DNA of 64,000 nucleotides from Rhodoferax aquaticus (GCF_006974105.1 NZ_CP036282.1:4650001-4714000); one strand, 5' to 3'. Counted from the first letter of the stretch, positions 33,690-43,641 are shown. The notes: generated from the sequence alone by a model not told the origin. Numbers and translations are program-made.

Positions 33690-34583
33690 TCAGGACGCAG
33701 CTTGCCCCTCCCGAAGCAGCCAGTCATGCATTTGGGTAATGCGCTCGCTGCGCGGTTCGTCGGCCCGCCGAGAAATCCACCACGTCTTGCCAGGTACCAC
33801 TGGGTACCCGTCAAGCGCATGCAATCGCCCCTCATCCATCGCTTCTTGGGCAAGCGAACGTGGCAAGAAGGCCAGCCCTAGTCCGCGCTGGGCTGCGTCT
33901 AACAGCAGGCGTTCGTCGTCGTAGATGACTCTTTTGCGAAAGCGGTGCAGATGTTCGCGAAACACATCCGCCGTTGCTTGGCCCGTGAATGCATCTTCCA
34001 TGCAAACCAGCCCCACATGCGCATGGTGCTGATCAACTGCAACGCCTTCCAAGCTCGGTAACAGTGCGGTAGATGCGACCATCACCCAGCTATCAGTCAT
34101 CAGGGGTGACTCCTTGAGTCCACTCTGGGCGAGAGGGCGTTCGCTAATGGAAATGTCCACATCAATCTCATCCACATAGCGGGCTGTAACGTCGGTCGAC
34201 AACAAGGGACATAGACCGGGTAGGTCGGCCATTAGCCGCACCATGCGCGCTTGCAACCAACCATGCATGAGCGGCGCCGGACACACCAACACCACCAAGC
34301 CTTCATCTTGGTAGCTGTTGATACGGCCCATGCCATTGCGCAGTGTGTTGATGGCCCCTTGCACGCTGCTGAGCAAAATTTTGCCAGCCACGGTCAACTC
34401 CACCCCCCGGCCAATGCGCCGAAACACCGGCTGGCCGAGCTGGGCTTCGAGCAACTGAATTTGATGGCTGATCGCACTTTGCGAGAGGGCCAGTTCATCG
34501 GCAGCGCGAGAAAAATTGCCCAAGCGAGCGGCCGCTTCAAAGCCGATCAACAACTTCATGGAGGGAACACGTGGCAGCAACAT
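33690..34583 (-). CDS. LysR-family regulator, GcvA-like
   Basis: 297 residues. The helix-turn-helix reads SMKLLIGFEAAARLGNFSRA then ADELALSQSAISHQIQLLEA, close to the GcvA subgroup; the ligand domain follows. It is divergent from the agmatine deiminase gene, so it likely controls the polyamine operon. The start at 34583 (MLLPRVPSMK) is by homology; 34559 is an alternative. A 14-bp palindrome lies immediately upstream. Confidence 0.9.
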   Translation of the reverse strand: MLLPRVPSMKLLIGFEAAARLGNFSRAADELALSQSAISHQIQLLEAQLGQPVFRRIGRGVELTVAGKILLSSVQGAINTLRNGMGRINSYQDEGLVVLVCPAPLMHGWLQARMVRLMADLPGLCPLLSTDVTARYVDEIDVDISISERPLAQSGLKESPLMTDSWVMVASTALLPSLEGVAVDQHHAHVGLVCMEDAFTGQATADVFREHLHRFRKRVIYDDERLLLDAAQRGLGLAFLPRSLAQEAMDEGRLHALDGYPVVPGKTWWISRRADEPRSERITQMHDWLLREGQAAS

Positions 34584-34590
34584 ATGAAAA

Positions 34591-34604
34591 TTATTGATCA
34601 ATAA
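34591..34604. promoter_or_regulatory. LysR-type palindrome between LysR and aguA
   Basis: TTATTGATCAATAA is a perfect 14-bp palindrome containing a T-N11-A pattern (T34592, A34604), the classical LysR recognition form. It is 8 bases upstream of the LysR start and 74 before the deiminase start. Confidence 0.5.
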
Positions 34605-34677
34605 AGGCAAAAAACTTCGCTTTTATTTGTATCTGATGCTTTTTAGACTCGCAGCACATCAACTTTGGAAGTGCTTT

Positions 34678-35739
34678 ATGCGTCGATTCGATGCCCGTCT
34701 GCAGGGCTACCACATGCCCGCTGAATGGGAACCCATGGCCGCCATGTGGTTGGGCTGGCCAGTGCTACAGGACCGGGAAACCTTGTGGGGTGCGCATTAC
34801 CCGCGGGTTGAACAAGAGTTTGCTTTAGCAGCCCAAACCTTTGCCCGCTACCAACCCTGCAAAGTCACCGCCCACCACTCCAGGGCCGAGCAAGCACGGC
34901 GCCTGTGTGGACCCACGGTAGAAGTGGTCGAAGTGGCGGCTGAGGACAATTGGATCCGCGATTGTGGGCCTGTCTTCCTGCGTGGCAAAGATGGCTCCTT
35001 GCTTGCGGCGGTGTTCCGTTTCAATGCATGGGGCGAAAAGTACCAACCACACGATGGCTGCCAACAGCTGGCGCAAGACATGGCGCGCACCGCAGGGGTA
35101 CGGATCGTCAACTCCGCCATGGTGCTAGAGGGGGGGTCGTTTTACGTGGACGGACAGGGCACGCTGTTAACAACCGAGTCTTGCCTGTTGCACCCCAACC
35201 GCAACCCCCACATGAATCGCCGGGAGATTGAGGAAGAACTAGGCCGCATGCTGGGTGTCCGCAAAGTCATTTGGCTGCCAGGCAACCCTGGCGAAGTAGA
35301 AACCAACGGGCATGTGGACGGCATCGCGTCGTTCATCGGCCAAGGGCGTGTCTTGGTGCAGTCGGCGTCCCCCGACCAGGGCGAGTATTTCCGCGTGATG
35401 CGAGAAAACCGCCGCGCGTTGGCGCTTGCGACCGATGCTGCCGGTCGACACTTCGAGTTTTTGGAACTTCCCTCCCCTATCGTGAGCGAGCGGTTTGGCT
35501 CCGAACGCTATTGCGACTGCTATGCCAACTACGTGCTGCTCAATGGCGCAGTGGTGTCCACCGCTTTCGGCGTGCCTGAGGACGACGCTGCACGCAAAGT
35601 GTTTGCCCAAGCCTTCCCCGGGCGAGCCGTGGAGTTGTTGCCCGTGACCGCCATTTCGATGGGCGGCGGTAGCTTGCACTGCTCGACCCAACAACAACCT
35701 GCCTGCATTTCAAGGTCTTCACCCGGAGCGCACCCATGA
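34678..35739 (+). CDS. aguA: Agmatine deiminase, cytoplasmic
   Basis: 353 residues, the usual length. Peptidylarginine-deiminase-fold motifs are intact: EDNWIRDCGPVF, VLEGGSFYVDGQGTLLTTES, NGHVDGIASF and SMGGGSLHCSTQQQP with the nucleophilic Cys at about 335. It hydrolyses agmatine to N-carbamoylputrescine and ammonia. GGAAG lies before the ATG at 34678; longer frames reach into the promoter. Stop overlaps the start of the next gene by ATGA, so it is coupled to the amidase that uses its product. No signal peptide. Confidence 0.94.
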   Translation: MRRFDARLQGYHMPAEWEPMAAMWLGWPVLQDRETLWGAHYPRVEQEFALAAQTFARYQPCKVTAHHSRAEQARRLCGPTVEVVEVAAEDNWIRDCGPVFLRGKDGSLLAAVFRFNAWGEKYQPHDGCQQLAQDMARTAGVRIVNSAMVLEGGSFYVDGQGTLLTTESCLLHPNRNPHMNRREIEEELGRMLGVRKVIWLPGNPGEVETNGHVDGIASFIGQGRVLVQSASPDQGEYFRVMRENRRALALATDAAGRHFEFLELPSPIVSERFGSERYCDCYANYVLLNGAVVSTAFGVPEDDAARKVFAQAFPGRAVELLPVTAISMGGGSLHCSTQQQPACISRSSPGAHP

Positions 35740-36641
35740 CCCGAAAACTAACGGTTGCCGCCGTCCAAATGGCCTCTGGAAGCTGGAACCTACAAGACAA
35801 CATGGCGCGAGCCGAGCGGCTGATCCGAGAGGCTGCTAGCGGTGGTGCACAGCTGGTGCTTTGCCCGGAGTTGTTCATGTCGCCGTACTTTTGCATCGAC
35901 CAAAACGGCCAGCACTTGGCGCTGGCTGAGCCGTTTGAAGGCCACACGGGCATTGCACATTTTGCCCGCCTCGCGGCTGAGCTCAAAGTGGTGATCCCCA
36001 TTGGCTTCTTCGAGCGCGCAGGGAACGTGGCCTACAACAGTGTGGCCGTGGCCGACGCGGACGGGCGGGTACTTGGGCGTTACCGCAAAACCCACATTCC
36101 CGACGGAACCGGCTACACAGAAAAGTTTTACTTTGCACCCGGTGACACCGGCTTTAAGGTGTGGGACACCCAGGTTGGGCGCATCGGCATCGGCATTTGC
36201 TGGGACCAGTGGTTTCCCGAGACCGCACGCAGCTTGGCGCTGATGGGCGCAGAGGTCTTGTGCTTTCCCACCATCATCGGCTCCGAGCCCTGGGACCCCG
36301 CCTATGACTCTAGCGGCCACTGGCAGCGCACTATGCAGGGCCACGCAGCCGCCAATATGGTGCCGGTGGTAGCGGCCAACCGCATTGGTACGGAGACGGG
36401 GCTGGGCAATGGCAACGCACAGCAAGCGCCGCTCACCAGCACCTTCTATGGCAGCAGCTTCATCACCGACCACACGGGCGCCAAGCTGCAGGAAGCAGGG
36501 CGGACGGAAGAAGCCATATTGATCCAGACACTGGACCTTGATGCCATGCGCGCCGACCGCCAAAGCTGGGGATTTTTCCGTGACCGGCGACCTGCCATGT
36601 ACCGCACGCTGCTAACCAGCGATGGCGTGCTCGCTTGCTGA
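35736..36641 (+). CDS. aguB: N-carbamoylputrescine amidase
   Basis: 301 residues, nitrilase superfamily. The Glu-Lys-Cys triad is visible in LVLCPELFMSPYF, YRKTHIPDGTGYTEKFYF and GIGICWDQWFPE. The family hallmark SEPWDPAYDSSGHWQRTMQG is present. It cleaves N-carbamoylputrescine to putrescine, CO2 and ammonia, completing the agmatine route to putrescine. It overlaps aguA by four bases. 30 bases separate it from the binding-protein gene. Confidence 0.95.
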   Translation: MTRKLTVAAVQMASGSWNLQDNMARAERLIREAASGGAQLVLCPELFMSPYFCIDQNGQHLALAEPFEGHTGIAHFARLAAELKVVIPIGFFERAGNVAYNSVAVADADGRVLGRYRKTHIPDGTGYTEKFYFAPGDTGFKVWDTQVGRIGIGICWDQWFPETARSLALMGAEVLCFPTIIGSEPWDPAYDSSGHWQRTMQGHAAANMVPVVAANRIGTETGLGNGNAQQAPLTSTFYGSSFITDHTGAKLQEAGRTEEAILIQTLDLDAMRADRQSWGFFRDRRPAMYRTLLTSDGVLAC

Positions 36642-36671
36642 CGCCGTGGTTTTGACACAAAGGAATTTTTC

Positions 36672-37829
36672 ATGCAACTCTCCCCCATTCTGTGCATAGG
36701 GGCAATGGCCGCCCTGCTGAGCGCCTGCTCACCTGCACCCGCACCATCGTCCACCACCGTGGCACCCATGGATACGGCCGCACCGCCTCTAGCCTTAGAC
36801 GCAGAGAAGGTGCTGAACATCTACAACTGGCCCGACTACATACCGCCAGAAACGATTGCAGCTTTCGAGAAGGAGACTGGCATCAAGGTCAATTACGACA
36901 CCTACGAAAGCAACGAGGCCATGCACGCCAAGGTCGCTGCAGGCAACACGGGCTATGACATTGCGGTCACAGGGAACGTGTTTGCCAAGCAGCAAGTTGC
37001 AGGGGGCATCATGCAAGCCTTGGAAACTGGCAAGTTGACCCGGTACGGAAACTTGGACAAGCACCTGATGGCCAAGCTGGCACTGGATGACCCGGGCAAT
37101 CGCCATTTGATCCCATGGGCATGGGGTTTCACAACGGTGGGCATCAACACAAGCAAAGCCCAAAAAGCCCTAGGCGGCTTGCCCATGCCAGAGAACGCGT
37201 GGGACCTTGTCTTCAACCCCGTCTACACCCGCAAGCTCAAGGCTTGCGGCATTGCCTTTCAAGACTCTTCGACCGACGTGATCCCGCTGGCGCTACACCA
37301 TGTCGGGAAGAACCCCAGCTCAGCCGATGCAGCGGATTTACAGGCCGCAACGGACATGCTGGCCAAAGTACGCCCCGACATACGGATGTTTTCGAGCGGC
37401 ATGATTGACGACCTGGCCAGCGGCAAAGCGTGCGTCGCGATCGGTTGGTCCAGCGAAATCAATATGGCGGCTTCCAGAATCAAAGAGAACGGCTCCAACG
37501 ATGTCATCGAGGCACTGATTCCCCGAACCGGTGGCATTTTTTTCTATGACGCCATGGGCATTCTTAAAGAAGCCAAGCATGTGAAAAACGCAATGGCTTT
37601 TGTGGACTTCTATCTGCGCCCAGAGTACGCTGCGGCCATGACCAATGGGTTTAACTACCCTACGGGCAACACCGCGGCCGCAGCGTTGCTCACACCCGAT
37701 GTGCAGCAGAACAGGAGCATCAATATGAGCGAAGAAGCAATCAAACGACTCATTTTCACTGGCGCGCTCAGCGCGGAAGCGCGCAGCAGCATGCAGCAAG
37801 CCTTCGTAGCTTTCAAGAAAGCTAAGTGA
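36672..37829 (+). CDS. PotF/PotD-like polyamine-binding lipoprotein
   Basis: 385 residues. The signal ends in a lipobox LLSAC, so it is a lipoprotein tethered on the periplasmic face. LNIYNWPDYIPPETIAAFEK and YDIAVTGNVFAKQQVAGG are characteristic of spermidine/putrescine-binding proteins; PRTGGIFFYDAMGILK is also family-like. AAAGGA precedes the ATG. No ATP-binding or permease gene for a transporter follows, so it must use a transporter elsewhere or serve as a sensor. It lies between cytoplasmic and exported deiminases, which points to agmatine or putrescine as ligand. Confidence 0.9.
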   Translation: MQLSPILCIGAMAALLSACSPAPAPSSTTVAPMDTAAPPLALDAEKVLNIYNWPDYIPPETIAAFEKETGIKVNYDTYESNEAMHAKVAAGNTGYDIAVTGNVFAKQQVAGGIMQALETGKLTRYGNLDKHLMAKLALDDPGNRHLIPWAWGFTTVGINTSKAQKALGGLPMPENAWDLVFNPVYTRKLKACGIAFQDSSTDVIPLALHHVGKNPSSADAADLQAATDMLAKVRPDIRMFSSGMIDDLASGKACVAIGWSSEINMAASRIKENGSNDVIEALIPRTGGIFFYDAMGILKEAKHVKNAMAFVDFYLRPEYAAAMTNGFNYPTGNTAAAALLTPDVQQNRSINMSEEAIKRLIFTGALSAEARSSMQQAFVAFKKAK

Positions 37830-37834
37830 CAAAA

Positions 37835-38938
37835 ATGCTCAACCGCCGCAGAACACTCCAATCGCTCGCAGGTTTATCCATGGCCATGACGCAGGCGCTG
37901 CCGAGCTTGGCGAACACGCCCGCCACAGCCGCTTGGCGAATGCCCGACGAAGGAGAGCCGCACGCGCGAACGTGGATGGCCTTTGGTGCGCAACTTGACA
38001 TTTGGGGTGCAGAGCTGTTGCCCGTTGTACAACAAGACTTGGCCAACATCGCCATGGCGATTGCCCGATTCGAGCCCGTGTCAATGCTGGTGCGCCCCAG
38101 CGATATGGCTAAGGCGACCTCCCTGTTGAAGGGATCGCGCGTCGAACTGGTCGAACAAATGGTGGATGACTTCTGGATGCGCGACTCAGGGCCCGTATTC
38201 GTGACCAACGCGCAAGGCAAGAAGGCGGCAGTCGACTTCAATTTCAATGGCTGGGGCAAGAAGCAGAAGCACACACACGACGCCAAGGTAGCCGCCTTCG
38301 TTGCAGGCCGAGCAGGCGCGCAACGCATGCGCACCAGCTTGGTCCTAGAAGGGGGCGGCATCGAGGTAGATGGACACGGCACGGCCATCATCACCGAGAG
38401 CTGCGTGCTCAATGCCAACCGCAACCCTGGCGTTTCAAAAGCCGCCTGCGAGGCTGAACTCAAGCGCCTTCTGGGGCTGGAAAAGATTCTCTGGTTACCG
38501 GGCATCAAGGGGAAAGACATCACCGACGGCCACACCGATTTCTACGCACGCTTTGCATCCCCAGGCGTGGTTCTCGCGGGCTATGACCCAGACCCAGACT
38601 CCTACGACCATGCGGTGACTACGCGGCATTTAGCCATGCTGCGCGAGATGACAGACGCGCGAGGCAAGCCACTGGAAGTGGTCGTGATGGAAGCGCCCAC
38701 AACCGTGCGTGAACACTACGCGGGCAAGGACTTCGCAGCGGGCTACATCAACTTCTACGTGTGCAATGGCGCGGTCATTGCACCCCAATTTGGTGACCGC
38801 GCTGCCGATGCCAACGCGCGCGACACGCTCAAAGACCTCTTTCCTACGCGCGAGGTCGTGCAGCTCAACGTCGACGGCGTCGCCGCTGGGGGTGGTGGAA
38901 TCCATTGCACGACGCAGCAGGAACCGGCCGTGGCGTGA
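37835..38938 (+). CDS. Exported agmatine-deiminase-family protein
   Basis: 367 residues. N-terminus MLNRRRTLQSLAGLSMAMTQ then ALPSLANTPA is a signal peptide, with a twin-arginine-like RRRTLQS. The deiminase fold follows with DDFWMRDSGPVF, VLEGGGIEVDGHGTAIITES, DGHTDFYARF and GGGIHCTTQQEPAV with the catalytic Cys near 358; all active-site elements are kept. It would deiminate agmatine or a related guanidine outside the cytoplasm. A GTG at 37826 overlaps the previous stop (GTGA) and is an alternative start. A second, diverged paralogue of aguA in the same locus is unusual. Confidence 0.87.
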   Translation: MLNRRRTLQSLAGLSMAMTQALPSLANTPATAAWRMPDEGEPHARTWMAFGAQLDIWGAELLPVVQQDLANIAMAIARFEPVSMLVRPSDMAKATSLLKGSRVELVEQMVDDFWMRDSGPVFVTNAQGKKAAVDFNFNGWGKKQKHTHDAKVAAFVAGRAGAQRMRTSLVLEGGGIEVDGHGTAIITESCVLNANRNPGVSKAACEAELKRLLGLEKILWLPGIKGKDITDGHTDFYARFASPGVVLAGYDPDPDSYDHAVTTRHLAMLREMTDARGKPLEVVVMEAPTTVREHYAGKDFAAGYINFYVCNGAVIAPQFGDRAADANARDTLKDLFPTREVVQLNVDGVAAGGGGIHCTTQQEPAVA

Positions 38939-38978
38939 GCCCTAGGAGCGTGCAGGCTGAACGTTCCAAGCAAATCAC

Positions 38979-39008
38979 AAAAGGGGATGCCATTGCATCC
39001 CCTTTTTT
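38979..39008 (+). terminator. Intrinsic terminator ending the polyamine operon
   Basis: AAAAGGGGATGC / GCATCCCCTTTT stem with a 4-base loop (CATT) and T-run, 41 bases after the stop of the exported deiminase. Confidence 0.92.
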
Positions 39009-39020
39009 GCTTCTTATTTG

Positions 39021-39056
39021 ATAGCTGCTTGGGCAATACCCATGGGCGCAATAGCC
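39021..39056 (+). repeat. Dispersed hairpin repeat, variant copy
   Basis: ATAGCTGCTTGGGCAATACC followed by CATGGGCGCAATAGCC. It keeps the left arm and the CCATGGGCGCA core but the right arm has drifted. It lies between the polyamine terminator and the alanine dehydrogenase promoter region, about 130 bases before that gene. Confidence 0.7.
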
Positions 39057-39187
39057 ACTTTTTGCCATGTTTGTGCCCGAAAGGCATTAGCCAATCGAAT
39101 ACTGCCGCTGACGCACTGATCTCTGTTTTCATTCCTGTGGGTCAGGAACACACTGCGCATTCCTACAACACCAAAACAGGAGACACC

Positions 39188-40303
39188 ATGCGTATCGGAC
39201 TACCCAAAGAGATCAAGAACCATGAATACCGCGTAGGGCTCACGCCTGCGAGCGTGCGCGAGCTAGTCGCCCACGGGCACCAGGTGCTGGTGCAGGCCGG
39301 GGCGGGGGCCGCCATCGGTTTGGCGGATGCACAGTACCAAGCGGCGGGCGCGCAGATCGTGGCCGATGCAGCCACTGTGTTTGCCCAGGCAGACATGGTG
39401 GTCAAGGTCAAAGAGCCGCAGCCCCAAGAGTGCGCCATGCTGCGCCCCGGGCAAATTCTGTACACCTATTTGCACCTGGCACCCGACCCCGAGCAAACGG
39501 CGGCCTTGGTCAAATCTGGGGCCATTTGCATTGCCTACGAAACCATTACCGGCCCCGGTGGCGGGCTTCCCCTCTTGGCCCCTATGAGCGAAGTGGCGGG
39601 CCGCATGGCGGTGCAGGCGGCTGCGGCGCACCTTGAAAAGTCCAAGGGTGGCATGGGCGTGCTCCTCGGCGGTGTACCCGGCGTGCCAGCAGGCCATGTG
39701 GTGATTTTGGGCGGCGGCGTGGTGGGCACGCACGCCTTGCAGGTGGCTGTGGGCATGGGTGCCAAGGTGACCGTGCTGGACAAAAACGTAGACCGCCTTC
39801 GCCAGTTGGATTTGGTGTTTGGCAACCGCATCCACACGCTGTACTCCAGCGCCCAAAGTGTGGAAGACGCAGTGCTAGATGCCGAGGTGGTGATTGGCGG
39901 GGTACTCATTCCCGGTGCTGCTGCGCCCAAGTTGGTAACCCGCAGCATGGTCGCGCGCATGAAGCCGGGCGCTGTGGTGGTAGACGTGGCGATTGACCAA
40001 GGCGGCTGCTTTGAAACCTCACACGCGACCACCCATGCAGACCCCACGTTTGTGGTGGACGGCGTGGTGCACTACTGCGTGGCCAACATGCCGGGCGCCG
40101 TGGCCCGCACCTCCACCTTTGCCCTGAACAATGCCACCATCGCGCATGCCGTGGCTTTGGCAGACAAGGGCTGGAAGCGCGCGCTGCAAGACAACCCCCA
40201 CCTGAAAAACGGCCTCAACGTGGCCGAGGGCAAAGTTACCTACGAAGCGGTTGCCCATGCGCTGGGCTTGGGCTATGTGAGTGCAGACTCCGTGCTGGCC
40301 TAA
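39188..40303 (+). CDS. ald: Alanine dehydrogenase
   Basis: 371 residues, standard length. [40 protein letters not shown], the NAD-binding [20 protein letters not shown] and [20 protein letters not shown] are family signatures. It interconverts L-alanine and pyruvate/ammonia with NAD. CAGGAGACACC precedes the ATG at 39188. An LrpA-type regulator, common beside ald, is not present. The 249-base gap before it holds a terminator and a hairpin repeat and then only AT-neutral sequence. Confidence 0.94.
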   Translation: MRIGLPKEIKNHEYRVGLTPASVRELVAHGHQVLVQAGAGAAIGLADAQYQAAGAQIVADAATVFAQADMVVKVKEPQPQECAMLRPGQILYTYLHLAPDPEQTAALVKSGAICIAYETITGPGGGLPLLAPMSEVAGRMAVQAAAAHLEKSKGGMGVLLGGVPGVPAGHVVILGGGVVGTHALQVAVGMGAKVTVLDKNVDRLRQLDLVFGNRIHTLYSSAQSVEDAVLDAEVVIGGVLIPGAAAPKLVTRSMVARMKPGAVVVDVAIDQGGCFETSHATTHADPTFVVDGVVHYCVANMPGAVARTSTFALNNATIAHAVALADKGWKRALQDNPHLKNGLNVAEGKVTYEAVAHALGLGYVSADSVLA

Positions 40304-40341
40304 GCCCGCACCAGACCGCGTTTAGGCGCGGCTGGCCGTGC

Positions 40342-41196
40342 TTACAAACCCACGCTAGCAACGTGTGCGTCCAGCCACATCTTTAGCGTGTCGAACACGG
40401 GCGTTGCGTCTTGCTCGTTGAAAATCTCGTGGTAAAGCTTGTCAAAGCACACCGTCTGCACCAGTGACTTAGGCGCCGCAGCCGCAAAGGCGCGGCTGCC
40501 TGCTGGGTTGACCAAGCGGTCATCGCCTGCGTACATGAGCAGGGTAGGCACCTTCCAGTGCTTGGCCATGGCCACCGTCTTGGGCCCCGTGTCCGCAATG
40601 TAGCGGGCCAAGCGCGCCGATATGCGGTCGTGGACCCAGTGGTCTTTTTTGTAGGCACTCACCACGGCCGGGTCGTGCGAGAGGTACTGCGGCTTCACGC
40701 CATTGCCCACGCGCAAATTAGGCGCAATGCGCGGCAACACCGCCAAGAGCAGCTTTTGAAACGCACTCAAGCCCGGGTCAAACGCGGGAGACGACAAGAC
40801 CAAGGCGTCGATGGGGCGCATGCGCAGCGCCACAAACTGGGCGGCTACCAAGCCGCCCAAGCTGTGTCCCAACAAAATCAAAGGCGTGTTGCGGGGCATG
40901 CGGCCACGGGTGGTGGCCACCACATCGGCCAAGTCGCTAATGAGGCGCTTTTTGTCTGGCAAGCCGCCACGCACACCGGCAGACTCGCCATGGCCGTAGT
41001 GGTCATGGGCGCGCACGGCAAAACCCCAGCTATTGAGTTTGCGCGCCACATGGTTGTAGCGCCCGCCATGCTCCCCCAGGCCGTGGACGATGAGTACCAC
41101 GCCCCGCATAGGAACATCGTCATCCAAGGGCCAGTCTTGCACCGCGACGTGGTCGCCGGTGCTGGCAATCAGTGCAGAGAGGGTGGAATCGGTCAT
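40342..41196 (-). CDS. Alpha/beta hydrolase, monoacylglycerol-lipase/lysophospholipase-like
   Basis: 284 residues. [20 protein letters not shown], the nucleophile elbow [24 protein letters not shown] with the Asp, and LYHEIFNE with the His form a complete triad matching the YbgC-unrelated PldB/monoacylglycerol-lipase group. It likely cleaves monoacylglycerols or lysophospholipids in the cytosol or at the membrane. It starts 21 bases downstream of the M20 peptidase stop on the same strand. Confidence 0.85.
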   Translation of the reverse strand: MTDSTLSALIASTGDHVAVQDWPLDDDVPMRGVVLIVHGLGEHGGRYNHVARKLNSWGFAVRAHDHYGHGESAGVRGGLPDKKRLISDLADVVATTRGRMPRNTPLILLGHSLGGLVAAQFVALRMRPIDALVLSSPAFDPGLSAFQKLLLAVLPRIAPNLRVGNGVKPQYLSHDPAVVSAYKKDHWVHDRISARLARYIADTGPKTVAMAKHWKVPTLLMYAGDDRLVNPAGSRAFAAAAPKSLVQTVCFDKLYHEIFNEQDATPVFDTLKMWLDAHVASVGL

Positions 41197-41217
41197 GGCG
41201 TGGGGCGCTCGGTAGGT

Positions 41218-42678
41218 TTAGGGGCAGGCCGCGATGACGTGCGCAACCGCGGCGGTCAACTTCTTGGCGTAGGGTACATGCAAAAACTCGTTGGGGCCAT
41301 GGGCGTTGCTCTTAGGGCCGAGCACGCCACACACCATCATCTGCGCCTTGGGAAAGCCCTTGGACAACATGTTCATCAGCGGAATGGTGCCACCTTGACC
41401 AATGTAGCCGCAAGATGCGCCAAAGTGGGCTTGTGATGCGCCATTGAGCGCCGCCTCAAACCAAGGTGCGGTGCTGGGTGCATTCCAGCCGGTATTGCCC
41501 GCTGCGTTTTCAAATGTCACCTTGGCTTGGTAGGGTGCATTGTCTTCAAGCAGCGCTTTGAGTTCTTGCACCGCACCTGCGGCCTCCACCAGGGGTGGCA
41601 AACGCAGGCTGATCTTGAACGCGGTGTAGGGGCGCAGCACGTTGCCCGCATTCTTCAAGTCCGGCATGCCGTCCACACCGGTCACGCTCAAGGTGGGGCG
41701 CCATGTGCGGTTTAACAGCGCTTGCAGCGGATCTGTCGTGGTGGGCAAGGCGAACTGGGTGGCACCACCGCAGTCGTAGTGCGCCCAGGGGAAGCGCTTG
41801 TACAGCTCTTCACCCAAAATGGCCGCCGTGGCTTGGGCTTGTTGCAAGCGGTCGGCGGGCACTTCGCAGTGGAAGCTGGCGGGCAGCAAACGCCCGGTGG
41901 CACTGTCTTCCAAACGGTCCAAGACCTGGCGCATGATGCGAAAGCTCGATGGCACCAAGCCACTGGCGTCGCCGGAGTGCACGCCTTCGGTCAAAATTTC
42001 TACGCGCAACACACCTGTGGCCTGGCCACGCAAGCTGCTGGTGAGCCAGAGTTGGTCGTAGTTGCCAGCGCCAGAGTCCAGGCACACCACCAAACTCACA
42101 TCGCCCAAACGGGGCTTGAGCGCATCGACATAGGGCAGCAAGTCGTAAGAGCCGCTTTCTTCGCAGGTTTCGATCAGCCCCACGATGCGGGGGTGCGGCA
42201 CGTTTTGGCTCTTGAGCGACTGAATGGCCGCAATGGCGGCATAGGCGGCGTAACCATCGTCTGCACCGCCCCGGCCGTACAAGCGGCCGTCTTCGTACTT
42301 GGGTGTCCATGGCCCCAAATCGCTGCGCCAGCCTGAAAACTCGGGCTGCTTGTCCAAGTGGCCATACATCAGCACGGTTTGGGTGGAGTCCACCTTGGTG
42401 GCGGGCACTTCAAAAAACAAAACCGGCGTGCGCCCTTCGATCTGAATCACTTCCAGCGTCAAGCCGCTAACCTTTTGCGCCTCAATCCACGCGGCGGTGG
42501 AGCGCACCACGGTGTTCAGGTAGCCATGGGCTGCCCAGTCGGCGTCAAACATGGGGGACTTGGCAGGCACTTGGATGTATTCCTCCAAGCGGTGAACAAT
42601 GTCGCTGTCCCACTTCTGGCTCACCTGGTCCAGGGTGGCTTGGTCATTCAGCGCATGGGCGGGAATTCGTGCGTTCAT
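41218..42678 (-). CDS. M20-family metallopeptidase/dipeptidase
   Basis: 486 residues. Metal ligands sit in TVLMYGHLDKQPEF, LYGRGGADDGYAAY, GLIETCEESGSYDL and near the C-terminus in SNAHGPNEFLHV; a lid domain with VHSGDASGLVPSSF is between. This is the M20 carnosinase/PepV-like group that splits dipeptides with two zinc ions. The ATG at 42678 begins MNARIPAHALND; the frame is open further upstream without a better start. The true substrate is unknown. Confidence 0.87.
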   Translation of the reverse strand: MNARIPAHALNDQATLDQVSQKWDSDIVHRLEEYIQVPAKSPMFDADWAAHGYLNTVVRSTAAWIEAQKVSGLTLEVIQIEGRTPVLFFEVPATKVDSTQTVLMYGHLDKQPEFSGWRSDLGPWTPKYEDGRLYGRGGADDGYAAYAAIAAIQSLKSQNVPHPRIVGLIETCEESGSYDLLPYVDALKPRLGDVSLVVCLDSGAGNYDQLWLTSSLRGQATGVLRVEILTEGVHSGDASGLVPSSFRIMRQVLDRLEDSATGRLLPASFHCEVPADRLQQAQATAAILGEELYKRFPWAHYDCGGATQFALPTTTDPLQALLNRTWRPTLSVTGVDGMPDLKNAGNVLRPYTAFKISLRLPPLVEAAGAVQELKALLEDNAPYQAKVTFENAAGNTGWNAPSTAPWFEAALNGASQAHFGASCGYIGQGGTIPLMNMLSKGFPKAQMMVCGVLGPKSNAHGPNEFLHVPYAKKLTAAVAHVIAACP

Positions 42679-42763
42679 TGTGTTTGTCCTTTTGTAGCCA
42701 AAAGCAAAATCCTGCATCATGCCACTGGGCGGGCTAGTTCCGCAGTGGCGCAGGGCCGACTTG

Positions 42764-43615
42764 TTAAGAAATCGTTGACGCGGGTTTGCGGTAAGCCTGC
42801 ATCCAGGCCAAGCCTGCTTGCGTGGCCCCATTGTGCGCCCCTAGGCGTGGCCTGTATTCACACCCTACCCAGCCGCGGTAAGCCAAGCGATCCAGCTCCG
42901 CCAACACAAAAGGGTAGTTCAGCTCGCCTTGGTCCGGCTCTTGGCGCATGGGCACGGAGGCAATTTGAACATGGCCCACGCGCCCCGTGGGCACATAGCT
43001 GCGCAGCTTGGTGGTGACGTCACCTTCCATGATTTGGCAGTGGTACAGGTCCATCTGCACGTGCAGATTAGCTGCCCCCACCTCAGCCAAGATGGCGTGG
43101 GCTTGGTCCTGGCGGGTCAGGTAGTAGCCGGGCATGTCGCGGGTGTTGATGGGCTCAATCAACAGCTGCACACCGTGAGCAGCGGCCTGCGCACAGGCCC
43201 AGCGCAAATTACTGCGATACGTGGCGTGCACCGCAGCCAAGTCAGCCGCATGGGCACTGGGCACCACGCCTGCCAGCACATGCAATTGGGTGCACTGCAG
43301 CGCTTGGGCGTATTCCAATGCCAAGCGCACGGTCGTTTGAAACTCAGCCTCGCGCCCTGGTACACAGGCCAAGCCACGCGCGCCCGCGTCCCACGCGGCT
43401 TGGTTGGCTGCGCTATCGGGCCCTGCTACCGGTGCGTTGAACAGCACCTGCACCAAGCCGTTGTCGGCCAAGCGCTGGGCAATGTCTTGTGGGGCGTGGC
43501 CGTACGGAAAGAAATACTCCACACCGGCAAACCCGTCTCGGGCCGCAGCGGCAAAGCGGTCCAAAAAGGGCAGCTCGGTGTACAGAAACGACAGATTGGC
43601 GCAAAACCGGGGCAT
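42764..43615 (-). CDS. Hydroxypyruvate isomerase (or 2-oxo-tetronate isomerase)
   Basis: 283 residues, AP-endonuclease-2/xylose-isomerase-like TIM barrel. MPRFCANLSFLYTELPFLDR, FAGVEYFFPYGH, LLIEPINTRDMPGYYL and LHVQMDLYHCQIMEGD match the Hyi/OtnI family with its metal-binding Glu, Asp and His. Hyi converts hydroxypyruvate to tartronate semialdehyde; OtnI acts on 2-oxo-tetronates. No glyoxylate carboligase or tartronate reductase is adjacent, so the two cannot be separated here. It lies between metW and the M20 peptidase, in the same direction. Confidence 0.87.
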   Translation of the reverse strand: MPRFCANLSFLYTELPFLDRFAAAARDGFAGVEYFFPYGHAPQDIAQRLADNGLVQVLFNAPVAGPDSAANQAAWDAGARGLACVPGREAEFQTTVRLALEYAQALQCTQLHVLAGVVPSAHAADLAAVHATYRSNLRWACAQAAAHGVQLLIEPINTRDMPGYYLTRQDQAHAILAEVGAANLHVQMDLYHCQIMEGDVTTKLRSYVPTGRVGHVQIASVPMRQEPDQGELNYPFVLAELDRLAYRGWVGCEYRPRLGAHNGATQAGLAWMQAYRKPASTIS

Positions 43616-43641
43616 GGTGCGTACAGGCTCTGCAGCGCGCT

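Noticed and set aside
40304..40341. Terminator between ald and the lipase gene
   Set aside because: Only a 5-bp CCGCG/CGCGG stem without a T-run was found.
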